Source of the DNA: Mesostigma viride
Lineage: Eukaryota; Streptophyta; Mesostigmatophyceae; Mesostigmatales; Mesostigmataceae
Direction: 5' to 3'
NCBI GenBank assembly: GCA_009746045.1
Contig: RPFO01000667.1
Coordinates: forward strand, 2,811,273-2,875,272
DNA: 64,000 nucleotides
Shown: piece after piece, positions 42,285-52,376 of the stretch
Position numbering within the stretch: position 1 is the stretch's first letter
Layout: each line of letters opens with the position of its first letter
Program-made: the position numbers and the translations under genes
The notes under the pieces: model-generated
Seen by the model: the letters and a program-made list of their open reading frames with translations, nothing else
What the model was told of the DNA's origin: nothing
Databases searched by the model: none

Positions 42285-42666
42285 ATGTGAACCATGGCAG
42301 GAACGCCTCAGCTGTCGCCTACTTTATAGCGGCGGAACTCGGCTCTGAATACCCTAAAATATTGTTGCGTAGCTCGGAAAACAAGTTACGAAGTTTGGCA
42401 GAAAAGCTTCGGATCTTTGGGTTTGAAATCAATGGGTATGACACTCGTGAGGAGCTGGCGCAAAATATTTCAGCCAAGGTGGCGAAAATGTTAGCACAAG
42501 GTACAACAGGCATTACAAACGATGAGGAACCGAACGGGGACTCCTCAGAGGAGGACACTGATGTCGGGGAAGCTTTGGCGGGGGCCAAAGAGGAGCAGGC
42601 GCAGGGATTTCGCCCCCCAGGTGCTAGCACAGTTGTTGGCGCACCAGGTGCCGTTTTTCCCGCCGT
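42285..42666 (+). pseudogene. E4: gag fragment of an E2-type YR element
   Basis: Matches E2 gag from ATGTGAACCATGGCAGG (E2 52455) to CCCGCCGT (E2 ~52835) with very few differences, so this is a close relative of E2. Encodes VNHGRNASAVAYFIAAELGS onward. Cut on the left by the E1 end and on the right by the 152-bp repeat. Confidence 0.9.
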
Positions 42667-42668
42667 CA

Positions 42669-43040
42669 CTTGGAGTACATAGGGTGGAGTACATAGTCAC
42701 TCCTTCCTATGTAATACGGGCGTGTCTCACCGCGTCGGCAGTCCCCTATTCGGAAATCCCGGATCATATGTACTCCACCCTATGTACTCTTGGAGTACAT
42801 AGGGTGCCACCCTATGTACTCTTGGAGTACATAGGGTGGAGTACATAGTCACTCCTTCCTATGTAATACGGGCGTGTCTCACCGCGTCGGCAGTCCCCTA
42901 TTCGGAAATCCCGGATCATATGTACTCCACCCTATGTACTCTTGGAGTACATAGGGTGCCACCCTATGTACTCTTGGAGTACATAGGGTGGAGTACATAG
43001 TCACTCCTTCCTATGTAATACGGGCGTGTCTCACCGCGTC
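42669..43040 (+). repeat. 152-bp palindrome-rich tandem repeat, ~2.4 copies
   Basis: Copies start at 42669, 42821 and 42973 (CTTGGAGTACATAGGGTGGA). Each has several inverted motifs CACCCTATGTACTC / GAGTACATAGGGTG separated by 1-3 bases. The intervening GC-rich part (TAATACGGGCGTGTCTCACC, CGGAAATCCCGGATCATATG) repeats unchanged. Confidence 0.9.
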
Positions 43041-43184
43041 ATGACTCGAGTACATAGCTTAGTGTGGAGTAGATAGCCAAAGTCCTCATAATCCCTGCCA
43101 CTTGGAGAATAGCAATTGAAGGTCCTGTGCTCACGTGACACTAACTATTAATTATATAGCAGTAGGTTAGGGCCAGGCTCCTAA

Positions 43185-43295
43185 TCATGCGTAATCATGC
43201 GTAATCATGCGTAATCATGCGTAATCATGCGTAATCATGCGTAATCATCAGAGTAATCATCAGAGTAATCATCAGAGTAATTATCAGAGTAATCA
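43185..43295 (-). repeat. 10-bp and 12-bp tandem repeats (LINE tail-like)
   Basis: (GCGTAATCAT) about six times, then (CAGAGTAATCAT) about five times on the plus strand. Confidence 0.9.
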
Positions 43296-43411
43296 TCGTC
43301 CAGACAAGCTGCACTGCCCCTAAGACCCTAACTTACACAAGATGATGGAGTTGTTGGGTGTTGAAATGGAACAACGAAGGTCGAAAGCCTGCGCTTAATG
43401 TAAATGATTAA

Positions 43412-44627
43412 TTACGAGCGAAAGTACAGCCACCATGGAAAATCCCGTTGACATCGCGCAAAAACAGGACAAGAGAAAGCGGCAAGTGGCCGAAGCAGTC
43501 CGCCGGTGGCGGTTGAAAAAGAGGGGGAAGAAGAGGGGGACGACTCAATGCATATACGTAGTCGATCAGGCGATGGAGGGTGGCAACGCCGCTCCCCCTG
43601 GACGATGGTGCTGTTCCACACCGCGCTCCTCGCCTTCAGTTGAGCCGGCGTGTAGTCCTCGTCGAGGCTGAAGTCGCCGGGCTGGAGCAGACGACGTGCT
43701 CCCAGCACGAGGCGTTTGTCGTGCATGGAGGCCATGGTGACGACGACCAGGCCCGGAGGGCCTGGCAGCCGAATGGCTCGTTCAATGACAACACGGTTCT
43801 GGAGCTGCATCTTCCCCAGAAACGCTGGGCCGCGCAGCTCCTCGGCAAGTGAGTGTGCTGTCTCATGTGCTGCCGCGCCTGTCTGGAAGCCTTTGATTAC
43901 CATATTGCGCTCAGTGGCGTTGCTGCACTGCATTCTGGGTGACCGCAGCGGTAGCTGCAGACTTGGCCGCCTGTTGAACGATATTGGTGGTCAACTGCTT
44001 GTTGGTGACGTCGGCAAACGTGGTAGTTTTGGCGGGGGCTGCCATGGCTTTCTTCAGCTCCAGCAATTGTGCCGTCGCAGCTGCAGACGCCTCCGTCAGG
44101 ACCTTAATGTCGCCCTGCACGGTCGTAAAAGACTGTGCGACGTCCTGCAGCTGCACGTTATAAACATCGGTCGCGGGGGCTGGCCTGGCGATGGTCGTCG
44201 CCGGCAGCTCGACAAGTTCAGGGCAGCACGAAATAAGACAGGCAAGCCGACGCTGGCGCTCATCCCAATGAGGCCATTCATCCGAAGCGGCCTCCATAAC
44301 CTGGCCGCTCTTAGGGTGGCGAATCGGGGCGGCGTTGTCGTTGCGGAGCTTCAGCACGCTTGTCACAGCGGCGTCGTTGTAGGCGAGTAAGGTATCGATG
44401 TCTGCCAGGCTCAAACGCTGGCTTGGCATGTAGAATGAGGAAGAAATGGCGTCCGGCAAGGAGGTTTCAGCCGCTACCGGAGTTGCTTCCGAAGTTGCTT
44501 CCGAAGTCTTGGAACGCTTGTTAGCGGCGTTCTTGGCGACGACAATGTCGTGGGCGATTTTGTTTGCAGCAATCTGGGCATCAATAGAATCGGCGGCAAG
44601 AGCTGAAGACGATGCGGGGACCTCCAT
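43412..44627 (-). pseudogene. L1-like ORF1 protein, broken by one frameshift
   Basis: The first frame (44627-43911) has a low-complexity N-terminus, then a helical, coiled-coil-like part (FTTVQGDIKVLTEASAAATA, QLLELKKAM). The second frame (43933-43412) continues with ERNMVIKGFQTGAAAHETAH, NRVVIERAIRLPG, VVVTMASMHDKRLVLGARRL and DEDYTPAQLKAR, the pattern of the L1 ORF1 RRM and C-terminal domain. The two frames overlap by 23 nt at 43911-43933. By family it is an RNA-binding trimer that coats LINE RNA. No ORF2 is adjacent. Confidence 0.6.
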
Positions 44628-44841
44628 AGCTACGTTTAATAGCACCTAGACGAGGGCAGGGGGCGCAGGCACACTGATCACGTGCGTGGTGCCGCCATAA
44701 TGTGCGGAAAAATAGCGAGATCTGCTGGGCAGGCCGCTGGCGATAACTTGCGAAATCCTGGGCGATGGCTGCCAAAAATTAGATCGGCGTGTTCGTCATC
44801 AAAAGGCGAGTCTATTGCAATTTACCCGACCAAATTTCATC

Positions 44842-45494
44842 ATGGATGGATGGATGGATGGATGGATGGATGGATGGATGGATGGATGGATGGATGGATG
44901 GATGGATGGATGGAGGGAGGGAGGGAGGGAGGGAGGAGGGAGGGAGGGAGGGAGGGAGGGAGGGAGGGAGGGAGGGAGGGAGGGAGGGAGGGAGGGAGGG
45001 AGGAGGGAGGGAGGGAGGGAGGGAGGAGGGGGAGGGAGGAGGGAGGGAGGGAGGGAGGGAGGGAGGAGGGAGGAGGGAGGGAGGGAGGGAGGAGGGAGGG
45101 AGGGAGGAGGGAGGGAGGGAGGGAGGGAGGGAGGGAGGGAGGGAGGGAGGGAGGAGGGAGAGGAGGGAGGGAGGGAGGGAGGGAGGGAGGAGGGAGGGAG
45201 GGAGGGAGGGAGGGAGGGAGGGAGGGAGGGAGGGAGGGAGGGAGGAGGGAGGGAGGAGGGAGGGAGGGAGGGAGGAGGGAGGGAGGGAGGAGGGAGGGAG
45301 GGAGGGAGGGAGGAGGGAGGGAGGGAGGAGGGAGGGAGGGAGGGAGGGAGGGATATGTATGGATGGATGGATGGATGGATGGATGGATGGATGGATGGAT
45401 GGATGGATGTATGTATGTATGGATGGATGGATGGATGGATGGATGGATGGATGGATGGATGGATGGATGGATGGATGGATGGATGGATGGATGG

Positions 45495-45530
<36 letters not shown>

Positions 45531-45700
45531 ATGGATGGATGGATGGATGGATGGATGGATGGATGGATGGATGGATGGATGGATGGATGGATGGATGGAT
45601 GGATGGATGGATGGATGGATGGATGGATGGATGGATGGATGGATGGATGTTCTTAATTAATTAATTAATTAATTAATTAATTAATTAATTAATTAATTAA
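44842..45700 (+). repeat. Compound microsatellite (ATGG)n-(GGGA)n-(ATGG)n-(AATT)n
   Basis: (ATGG) 44842-44912, (GGGA) with GGA slips 44913-45353, (ATGG) 45354-45650, (TTAA) 45652-45700. All three plus frames stay open, giving periodic MDGW and GREG chains that I do not call genes. Confidence 0.97.
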
Positions 45701-45918
45701 TGGTCAAATTAAAGGCAATCATGGTACATGAAGCGAGACAAATCATGCCTGGACGCATGGCGATGTAAGAGCCCCCCCTCCCCCACGCCAGGAGGAAGGG
45801 GTGCGTGACTGAGTAGAGTAGTTAGGATTTTGTAGACAACTTTGTATATTATCAAGGAGACAACTTTGTATATAAGATTAGAGTGAGATCAGCTAGTCTT
45901 CGCGGCTCAGTTCTAATG
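45701..45918. other. Unassigned stretch
   Basis: No gene. TAGTTAGGATTTTGTAGAC at ~45823 and a CCCCCCTCCCCCACGCC-type run resemble the region after 14600 in D1. ACAACTTTGTATAT is duplicated nearby. Confidence 0.5.
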
Positions 45919-45920
45919 CA

Positions 45921-46590
45921 CCTTGACACTGCGCGAGAGACCTGCCTTCTCCTCCTTGCCTCCCCCGCGCACGCCCGCTTTTAAAGTGCCTGAGCATGGC
46001 ACTGTGGACACTCCCTCGCCTCCCCCAAAGCTAGCGCCAGCCGCGCTTGCCACTTGAGCTCCTTCCTGCATTTGCAAGCTGTTTCCTGCCATCCCCTCCT
46101 ACGACAGGCGCCGTATGACCAAAAACGGCGGGAAAAACGGCACCTGGTGCGCCAACAACTGTGCTAGCACCTGGGGGGCGAAATCCCTGCGCCTGCTCCT
46201 CTTTTGCCCCCGCCAAAGCTTCCCCGACATCAGTGTCCTCCTCTAAGGAGTCCCCGTTCGGTCCCTCATCGTTTGTAATGCCTGTTGTACCAATTGTGCT
46301 AACATTTTCGCCACCTTGGCTGAAATATTTTGCGCCAGCTCCTCACGAGTGTCATACCCATTGATTTCAAACCCAAAGATCCTAAGCTTTTCTGCCAAAC
46401 TTCGTAACTTGTTTTCCGAGCTACGCTGTTTTAACAATATTTTAGGGTATTCAGAGCCGAGTTCTGCCGCTAAGAAGTGGGCGACAGCTGAGGCGTTCCT
46501 GCCATGGTTCACATAGATTTCCTCCACACGACTCGCAAATCCGCGCGGTAAATCCCCCGTCTCGCTAGCGTTTTCATCCCCGCTAGCCAT
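45921..46590 (-). pseudogene. E5 gag fragment
   Basis: Starts MVMASGDENASETGDLPRGF and follows E2 gag closely. A small insertion at ~46290 shifts the frame (E2 reads AQGTTGITNDEEP; E5 reads AQLVQQALQT), and the correct frame resumes as AGAKEEQAQGFRPPGAS. Extra KQ is inserted after KILL. Truncated after the AGLPRS-equivalent. Confidence 0.85.
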
Positions 46591-46622
46591 AACCATCGTA
46601 AAGAGGAAGTCTCTAGCTTTTA

Positions 46623-48354
46623 CCCCTCATTGGTCTTGCAGCTGATTTTCCGCCAAAAATCGACTTGCAGCCGATGCATCGGCTGCTCCGCGGGGGACCA
46701 AATTGCGCGAAAACTATTGAGAATTAGGAAAAGTTTAGCTGAGAAGATCGAAAGTTTATAATTTTCCTCACAGCATGGTACTAGGGTTCGCATACTTCTG
46801 ACAAAGTTATAGAGGTGTTCTGGCCGGTCAAAGTACAAGGGGTCAGGGTACTTTTTCACGTACAACGTGCATTCCGGAAAACGACGACCTGGCCATGGCG
46901 GCTTGCGCCCACGCATGGCATTTACGTTTGCGTTCGAATTTTCTGGCCAAACTTAGGAAATTGATTTTATACGTCCTAAAGATCACACAGGCCAATTTTT
47001 GGTTCGCGGGAATGCCATTTGATAGGTGTCGGCAGCGTTCTTGCTGGAAAAAACTGCGATCAGGCCGGACGATAGAAACGTTGACAGCAATACCTTTCCG
47101 GCGTATTTTAAAGGATATATTGGTTTATTTGTACTTTTTATGATACATGTTAGTCGTAAACGTGCAAGGGTGGCTAGAAATCGCCGAATCTAGCGACCAT
47201 GCTGCACAACTTTGGTGTGCCATTTTGCGCCATTTTGCGACCACCGCCTAGGCCAAGGTAACGCCATCCATGCCTGGTAAAGCTTCAGCATCGTTTTCCT
47301 ATCGATGTTTGACGTTTATATATACGTTCTAGCTTGTGTAGCACATTCTTTTTGCATTATTCATGCTCTTTCTTGACCCTGGCCTGGCCCCTTTCTAAAA
47401 CACCCTTCTTAGATGCTTCCCTCAGTCAGTTGACCTGCCACAGTGTGATGGTGATAAGTTTTAGATGCTGTATGGGTTTGAATACCTCCATATATGTTTG
47501 TTATACATTTCCCATACACATATTGCATGAGTGTGAGGCAGTTGGGTGGTCTCTGTGGCATCATCAAGCACGTAACTGGTGAGTAAAAGCTTCCCATTGA
47601 CAGCATGTGCCACCAGGTGTGCTGGCCATCACCTGGCGAGCTATAGCAGCTTAGGCCTAGTTTATCCTTGCTAGGGCAGGCTGAAATAGGCTCAACGTCA
47701 CTAGTTTGTTGGTGGCTGCCTCCTATAATGTATGCCTTGCGTAGGGTATCGGTACCACGTTACCTACGTGCATGGACAAGGTGGCACCTGCACATAGGTG
47801 CCATGTAAGGGCAGTGTGATGATGCAGTTATGTTTCCCCAACATTGTGGAAGGGAAATGTATTGTATGGCATGGTTGGGGGCCATATTACTAGGTATTAG
47901 TAGGTAGTATGCCCACCCCTACCCCCTTGGTTGCTTTTTACCAACGGTACCCCTATGGGCTGTACTGGGTGTAACTGCTGGTATACCCACCCAAATGATG
48001 ACCCCAATGGCTCAAACTGTTCAGCAACTAATTGTTTATCATCCCTGAAGTGGTAGGTGCCTAGGTCTTATAGCATAATTCAAAATGCACATTCTACCAA
48101 ATATGAAAACGCGCGTCTCGACCCCCCTAACTTTGGCGGTAGTTTTCTATGGCCTACCCTGCAGATATGTGAGGTTGTGATAGCTCACCCCGAAGGGCAA
48201 CTCATGGACATGCTTGATCCCCAAGGACAGCCCTTGGATGTTGGTAGGTTGGCTGTGGGGTGGTTTGCAAATTTAGCATTTTGCAGCCGATTTTTCGGCA
48301 GCATTTCCGCCCATTTAGGGGCTAATATTGGGGCAGCTATGGACCAATGAGGGG
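46623..48354. mobile_element. M1: 1.7-kb non-autonomous inverted-repeat element in the E5 leader
   Basis: Perfect 13-bp inverted ends CCCCTCATTGGTC...GACCAATGAGGGG, flanked by TTA on both sides (46620-46622 and 48355-48357). E2 has a single TTTAAA at the matching place of its leader. The trinucleotide TTA fits PIF/Harbinger; a degenerate TTAA (piggyBac) is the alternative. Inside there are GCAGC/CGGCTGC-type sub-terminal repeats but no convincing ORF. Confidence 0.8.
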
Positions 48355-48419
48355 TTAAAACGGATCTATTCCGAGGTAAAACGGCCAAAGGATGGCTTAG
48401 AAAACCGAAAAACGAATTA

Positions 48420-48895
48420 GAAAACTGATAAAGCATGCGCCGCCACGTCTTGCTCAATAAATTGGCTGCATTGCATACGCACGGTGACGGATGCAAGTCC
48501 GGTACAGTACTGGCGCGGCGCCCAGGTGCCACTGAACAGTTGTACTACAAAGAACCCATTTGTACTGACTCTTTCGACATTGTACTACGTTTAGTCACTG
48601 TCTACTTCAACCCAGGTGGTCATACCACCTCCTAGGCAGGTTGTGCTACACCGGAATGATTCTTCACTAGCCTGAGCTAGTTTGAACTAGTTTGAAGTAG
48701 ATTGTACTACCCTGTAGTACCAATGAAGTACTTTGAACTACATCCAAGTACTTGGAAGCAGTCCAGAGGTCAGTTGCAGGGACTTTCACCCTTTCGAGGA
48801 GCATTTCTCGCAGATCAGCCACGAGGCAGCGGCACCGACTCGCACTTCGCTCCCCTCCGTTCACCTCCTCAGCGTCCAGTGCTACGCCTAAACAC
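48420..48895 (-). repeat. E5 A repeat, chimeric at its outer end
   Basis: 48420-48855 matches the E0/E2 A repeat. From ~48858 the sequence switches to an E3-type A segment (CGTTCACCTCCT-AGCGTCCAGTGCTACGCC), which lies elsewhere in E3 A repeats (reverse complement near 3613-3645). Confidence 0.75.
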
Positions 48896-48949
48896 GTGTA
48901 ACGACTAAAAATGATCATCAGCATCATCCACAGTCCAATATGAAAGATC

Positions 48950-49675
48950 TGTTACCTGGGTTGCTTTCTTGAGTTGCAGAACTTCAAGTATCCGAGCAAC
49001 GTTGAGATGGAAATTCCACAGCACGTGATTTAGGGAATCACACCCCTTGTAGACACAAAGACAAGCTCGTGTGTAGACGACCTCTGTGGAACTGAAGGAC
49101 GTCTATAGCCAAGGGGCTCTTATGGATTGGACAACAAAGCCAAGCTTTATTATACCATGGTGAATCAAAACCAACGTAGCAACAATGGCGACCCCACGTC
49201 CTTGATATCGACGTGCTTGTCGAACTTGCTCCAACCTTAGCCTGAAGAGAACCAATCAGAACCATGGAATCCTATACAAGATCTTCGTATCCAGCCTAGT
49301 CACACAAAACAGAACAACACCACACACAGCCTGGCAGAATCTTTCCATGAGATCCTAAATCTGTCGTGAGCACTGAAGTCCCAAAGGAGCATTTAAGACT
49401 CAATAGTACCAACTAACAAACTACAACCCCACGTGGATCAGGCCACGACCAATGAGGGCTCCTATAAGTAGTATCAGCCAACAAACTACAACCCTACGTG
49501 GATCAGGCCACGACCAATGAGGGTTCCTATCAGTTGGCTGACAAAGTATCAGCTCCAAGTACCGTCGTCTTAGAAACCTCATAACTTTCTCAATACTGAT
49601 CCAAAAGTCCTCGAATAAAAGCCAAACATTCACAAAACAAAGGATGTAACAACAAAGTCATTTTTGCTTGTTACA
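48950..49675 (-). repeat. G2 3' LTR
   Basis: About 726 bp. The coding-strand ends read TGTAACAAGC and CAGGTAACA. It includes two copies of a ~66-bp block (ACAAACTACAACCC-ACGTGGATCAGGCCACGACC, 49408-49530) and TATAATAAAGC on the coding opposite strand near 49150. Ends inferred from the polypurine tract and TG/CA; the partner LTR is out of view. Confidence 0.7.
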
Positions 49676-49687
49676 TATCTCCCCCTC
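49676..49687 (-). other. G2 polypurine tract
   Basis: TATCTCCCCCTC on the plus strand, i.e. GAGGGGGAGATA directly before the LTR on the coding strand. Confidence 0.8.
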
Positions 49688-50073
49688 AAAACTGGACCTC
49701 CCAGGTCCAATAGCCAACTCCTGAAGGCAGAGGAACATTGAACAGAAATCCACCATCTCTTGGGAAAAGCAGATGGGTTTTTACATCCCTGGAAACAGGG
49801 CCTCCTATCTCATAAACATCTAGTCACAGGTCTCTACAGCAAACAAGTCACTACCTTATCTACTATAAAGCCAGATAAACACATCTCATAATACAAGGTC
49901 TTCCATTCAGCATCCTGGAACCTGGAACTCTGGACTGGAACATCAGAACTGGACTGGAGCCCCCCCCATCATCCATCCTGGAATCCCCCCCTCACACCAC
50001 AATCCAAAGCACCTTCCATGCTCTTCCCCCATCCTTCCTCATCCTCTTCCTGCACAGCTCTGTTCTTCACAGG
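49688..50073 (-). other. G2 3' untranslated region
   Basis: About 390 bp between ORF3 and the polypurine tract, no coding seen; C-rich runs near 49960. Confidence 0.6.
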
Positions 50074-51216
50074 CTATACCAATCCCCATTCACACCATCC
50101 TTGCCCCTGGTCCCAAACAAGGGAAACTGCTCCACCATGTGAACCAAGTCTGGCCAGTTCCTGCTGACCTGCAGCACCATGCACGTCTCTGCAGCCCCTG
50201 CTCAGTGCCATCTGGGCAACATAACGCAGGCATGTCCCTGGGTAGGAGAGAAGCACCACAGACTGGCTCTCAGGATCCATCACCCAAGTAGAAGACGTCT
50301 TGTGCCTGCTCACCCAGGACCTGTACGCCCACCAGAACTGGAGAAAGGTCTTGACCACTGACCACTTAGCACCTATCAAAGGCACCAGCACCCTCAATGG
50401 GGTCAGACGAACCTTGAGCTCCATGGTATACTTAGGCAACCCTGGGCTGCAGAAAAGGTTGGAGGTCTCCAAAGGGAAGCACCCTTTGACCGAGTTGGCA
50501 GAAGAAGGAGCCAAGTCAAAGTCTCCCTGCTGAGCTGAAAACTCCAACAACTCCAAGTAGGAGGCCTCACCCATGCTCACTGGCTGGAACTGCATGAAGG
50601 CTCCTTTCAAAGCCTCAGGCAAGGTGGTCAACATATCCTGCCCCTCTGCAGGTCTCATGTCAATCTCAGGTCCTGGAGTCAAGGCAAACATCCTGTGCAA
50701 CAGGTGGCCCACAAAAGGAGAGCCAATCTCATACAGGCTGGTGTGCAACTGAGACAAGACCTCCTCCACATAACCCTCAGGGCTCACTTCCCCCTCCTCC
50801 CTGTTAAGGGCAGCCACTGCCTTGGCCAGCGTCTCACAATGCTCACAAGGTCCCATGCACTTCCTGTGATCCACATAGGCCACCACATTCTTGACAGGTA
50901 CCACATGACGAGGAATCTGAATGATGGGAGTGCTGCTGGAGCTGAGAGCTATGTTAACACCACTCCCCGTCTGAGGCTGGGACAAGGACAACCCCTGAAG
51001 AAGCTCCTGTAGCTTATCCTGCTTGGAGATCACTGAATGCAAGAGCTTGTTAATGGTATCCATCTGCTGACCCCTCCTAAGGTCACGCCTGACAATACTG
51101 TCAAACAGGGATTCCACATAACTCATGGGGTTGGGAGTCTCTGGATGCATACCCGTGACCCCTTCCTCCGTGGTGGCGCCCAGGCCCAAGTTGGGGTACG
51201 TGAACTCCTCCTCCAT
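50074..51216 (-). CDS. G2 ORF3: extra 3' ORF of unknown function
   Basis: About 380 residues from ATG 51216 (MEEEFTYPNLGLGATTEEGV), 36 bp after the pol stop. An acceptor-like CCTTCCTATATCTCAG on the coding strand ends at the pol stop. Features: a predicted helical stretch (MDTINKLLHSVISKQDKLQE), a Cys/His cluster HRKCMGPCEHCE near residue 125, and a C-terminal region rich in Trp and Leu (LVPLIGAKWSVVKTFLQFWW). No signal peptide and no clear transmembrane helix. Occupies the env position as in G1, but the two proteins share no obvious motif. Confidence 0.65.
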   Translation of the reverse strand: MEEEFTYPNLGLGATTEEGVTGMHPETPNPMSYVESLFDSIVRRDLRRGQQMDTINKLLHSVISKQDKLQELLQGLSLSQPQTGSGVNIALSSSSTPIIQIPRHVVPVKNVVAYVDHRKCMGPCEHCETLAKAVAALNREEGEVSPEGYVEEVLSQLHTSLYEIGSPFVGHLLHRMFALTPGPEIDMRPAEGQDMLTTLPEALKGAFMQFQPVSMGEASYLELLEFSAQQGDFDLAPSSANSVKGCFPLETSNLFCSPGLPKYTMELKVRLTPLRVLVPLIGAKWSVVKTFLQFWWAYRSWVSRHKTSSTWVMDPESQSVVLLSYPGTCLRYVAQMALSRGCRDVHGAAGQQELARLGSHGGAVSLVWDQGQGWCEWGLV

Positions 51217-51251
51217 CTGGGACCACACAGCATGCACGAAGAAACCATTCG

Positions 51252-51810
51252 TTAGTCCTGAGATATAGGAAGGGGAGCAGTGGTTTTCACCAACTCAGTA
51301 TACCAAGAAGGAAGAGTGAGCCCCTTCTTTTGGCAATACTCCTGGACCACCTCATGGCAGTGAGTCAAGTCAGACAACCACAGCCATGTGGCAGTAGACT
51401 CTAACTCTCCTTTCCAGTGCACCTTAAACTGCAGCTGCTTGGTCCTACCCTTTCCTTTGACTCTGTGAGCCACCAGCTGTTCCACTTCATATATTCTCTC
51501 CCCCTCAGTATCCAGCTCAAATGGCAAGGGAGCTGAAAGGCGTCCTTGCAAGGTGTTGCGTTTATACAGTTTGAGCTGGACCAGGTGAAACACATTAGTC
51601 TTAAGCCTCCAGTGGGAAGGCACCTGGACTTGAACTACAGTCCCATAGTGGAAGGTGTTTATGACAGGGTAAGGTCCCAACCACAAGGGTTGCAGTTTCC
51701 TGCATTGCTCCTTTTCAGGTAGCACACGATTAGCCTCCAAGAGCACCAGGTCACCAGGAGCCACAAAGGTGTGTGTAGCCAACATCTGTTGCCAAGCATT
51801 GTTTAAATAC
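51252..51810 (-). CDS. G2 pol C-terminus: integrase GPY/F region and chromodomain
   Basis: From the E2 junction: YLNNAWQQMLATHTFVAPGD LVLLEANR, then LWLGPYPVINTFHYGTVVQV (GPY/F), VFHLVQLKLYKR, and the chromodomain YEVEQLVAHRVKGKGRTKQL with FKVHWKG and WLWLSDLTHC. It is the in-frame continuation of 58366-62309 (codon GCG spans the junction). Chromodomains direct integration to marked chromatin in related chromoviruses. Confidence 0.92.
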
Positions 51811-52286
51811 TGGTTGATCTTACGATCTGGATTCCCTGATTTGCGACTAAGGGGAGCGGAGTGCGAGTCGGTGCCGCTGCCTCATGGCTGATCTGCGAGA
51901 AATGCTCCTCGAAAGGGTGAAAGTCCCTGCAACTGACCTCTGGACTGCTTCCAAGTACTTGGATGTACTTCAAAGTACTTCATTGGTACTACAGGGTAGT
52001 ACAATCTACTTCAAACTAGTTCAAACTAGCTCAGGCTAGTAAAGATTCGTTCAGGTGTAGCACAACCTGCCTAGGAGGTGGTATGACCACCTGGGTTGAA
52101 GTAGACAGTGACTAAACGTAGTACAATGTCGAAAGAATCAGTACAAGTGAGTTCTTTGTAGTACAACTGGTCAGTGGCACCTAGGCGCCGCGCCAGTACT
52201 GTACCGGACTTGCATTCGTCACCGTGCGCATGCAATGCAGCCAATTTATTGAGGAAGACATGGCGGCGCATGCTTTATCAGTTTTC
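51811..52286 (+). repeat. E2 A1 repeat
   Basis: 476 bp, starts TGGTTGATCTTACGATCTGG, ends CTTTATCAGTTTTC. GGCGCCGCGCC box at 52184. Confidence 0.95.
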
Positions 52287-52376
52287 AAATTCGTTTTTCG
52301 GTTTTCTAAGCCATCTTTTGGCCGTTTTACCTCGGAATACGTCCGTTTTAAAGCTAACGACTTCCTCTTTACGAAT

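Larger units (their letters stand above)
43130..44700 (-). mobile_element. LINE (L1-like) relic with ORF1 only
   Basis: A minus-strand ORF1 is followed directly by a 3' tail of short tandem repeats (43185-43295 on the plus strand) and no ORF2. LINE copies normally lose the 5' end; here the 5' ORF is kept and the RT is missing. The boundaries are approximate. Confidence 0.55.
45919..48922 (-). mobile_element. E5: 5' fragment of an E2-type YR element, interrupted by M1
   Basis: On the minus strand: A repeat (48420-48895), leader (48355-48419), M1 insertion (46623-48354), gag N-terminus (46590-45921). Truncated on the left by unrelated sequence. Confidence 0.85.

Noticed and set aside
43185-43295. 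CRISPR-like array
   Set aside because: Direct tandem repeats without spacers, in eukaryotic DNA.
44682-45664. Three overlapping ~280-320 residue open frames rich in Gly, Arg, Glu, Met, Asp, Trp
   Set aside because: Microsatellite translation only.
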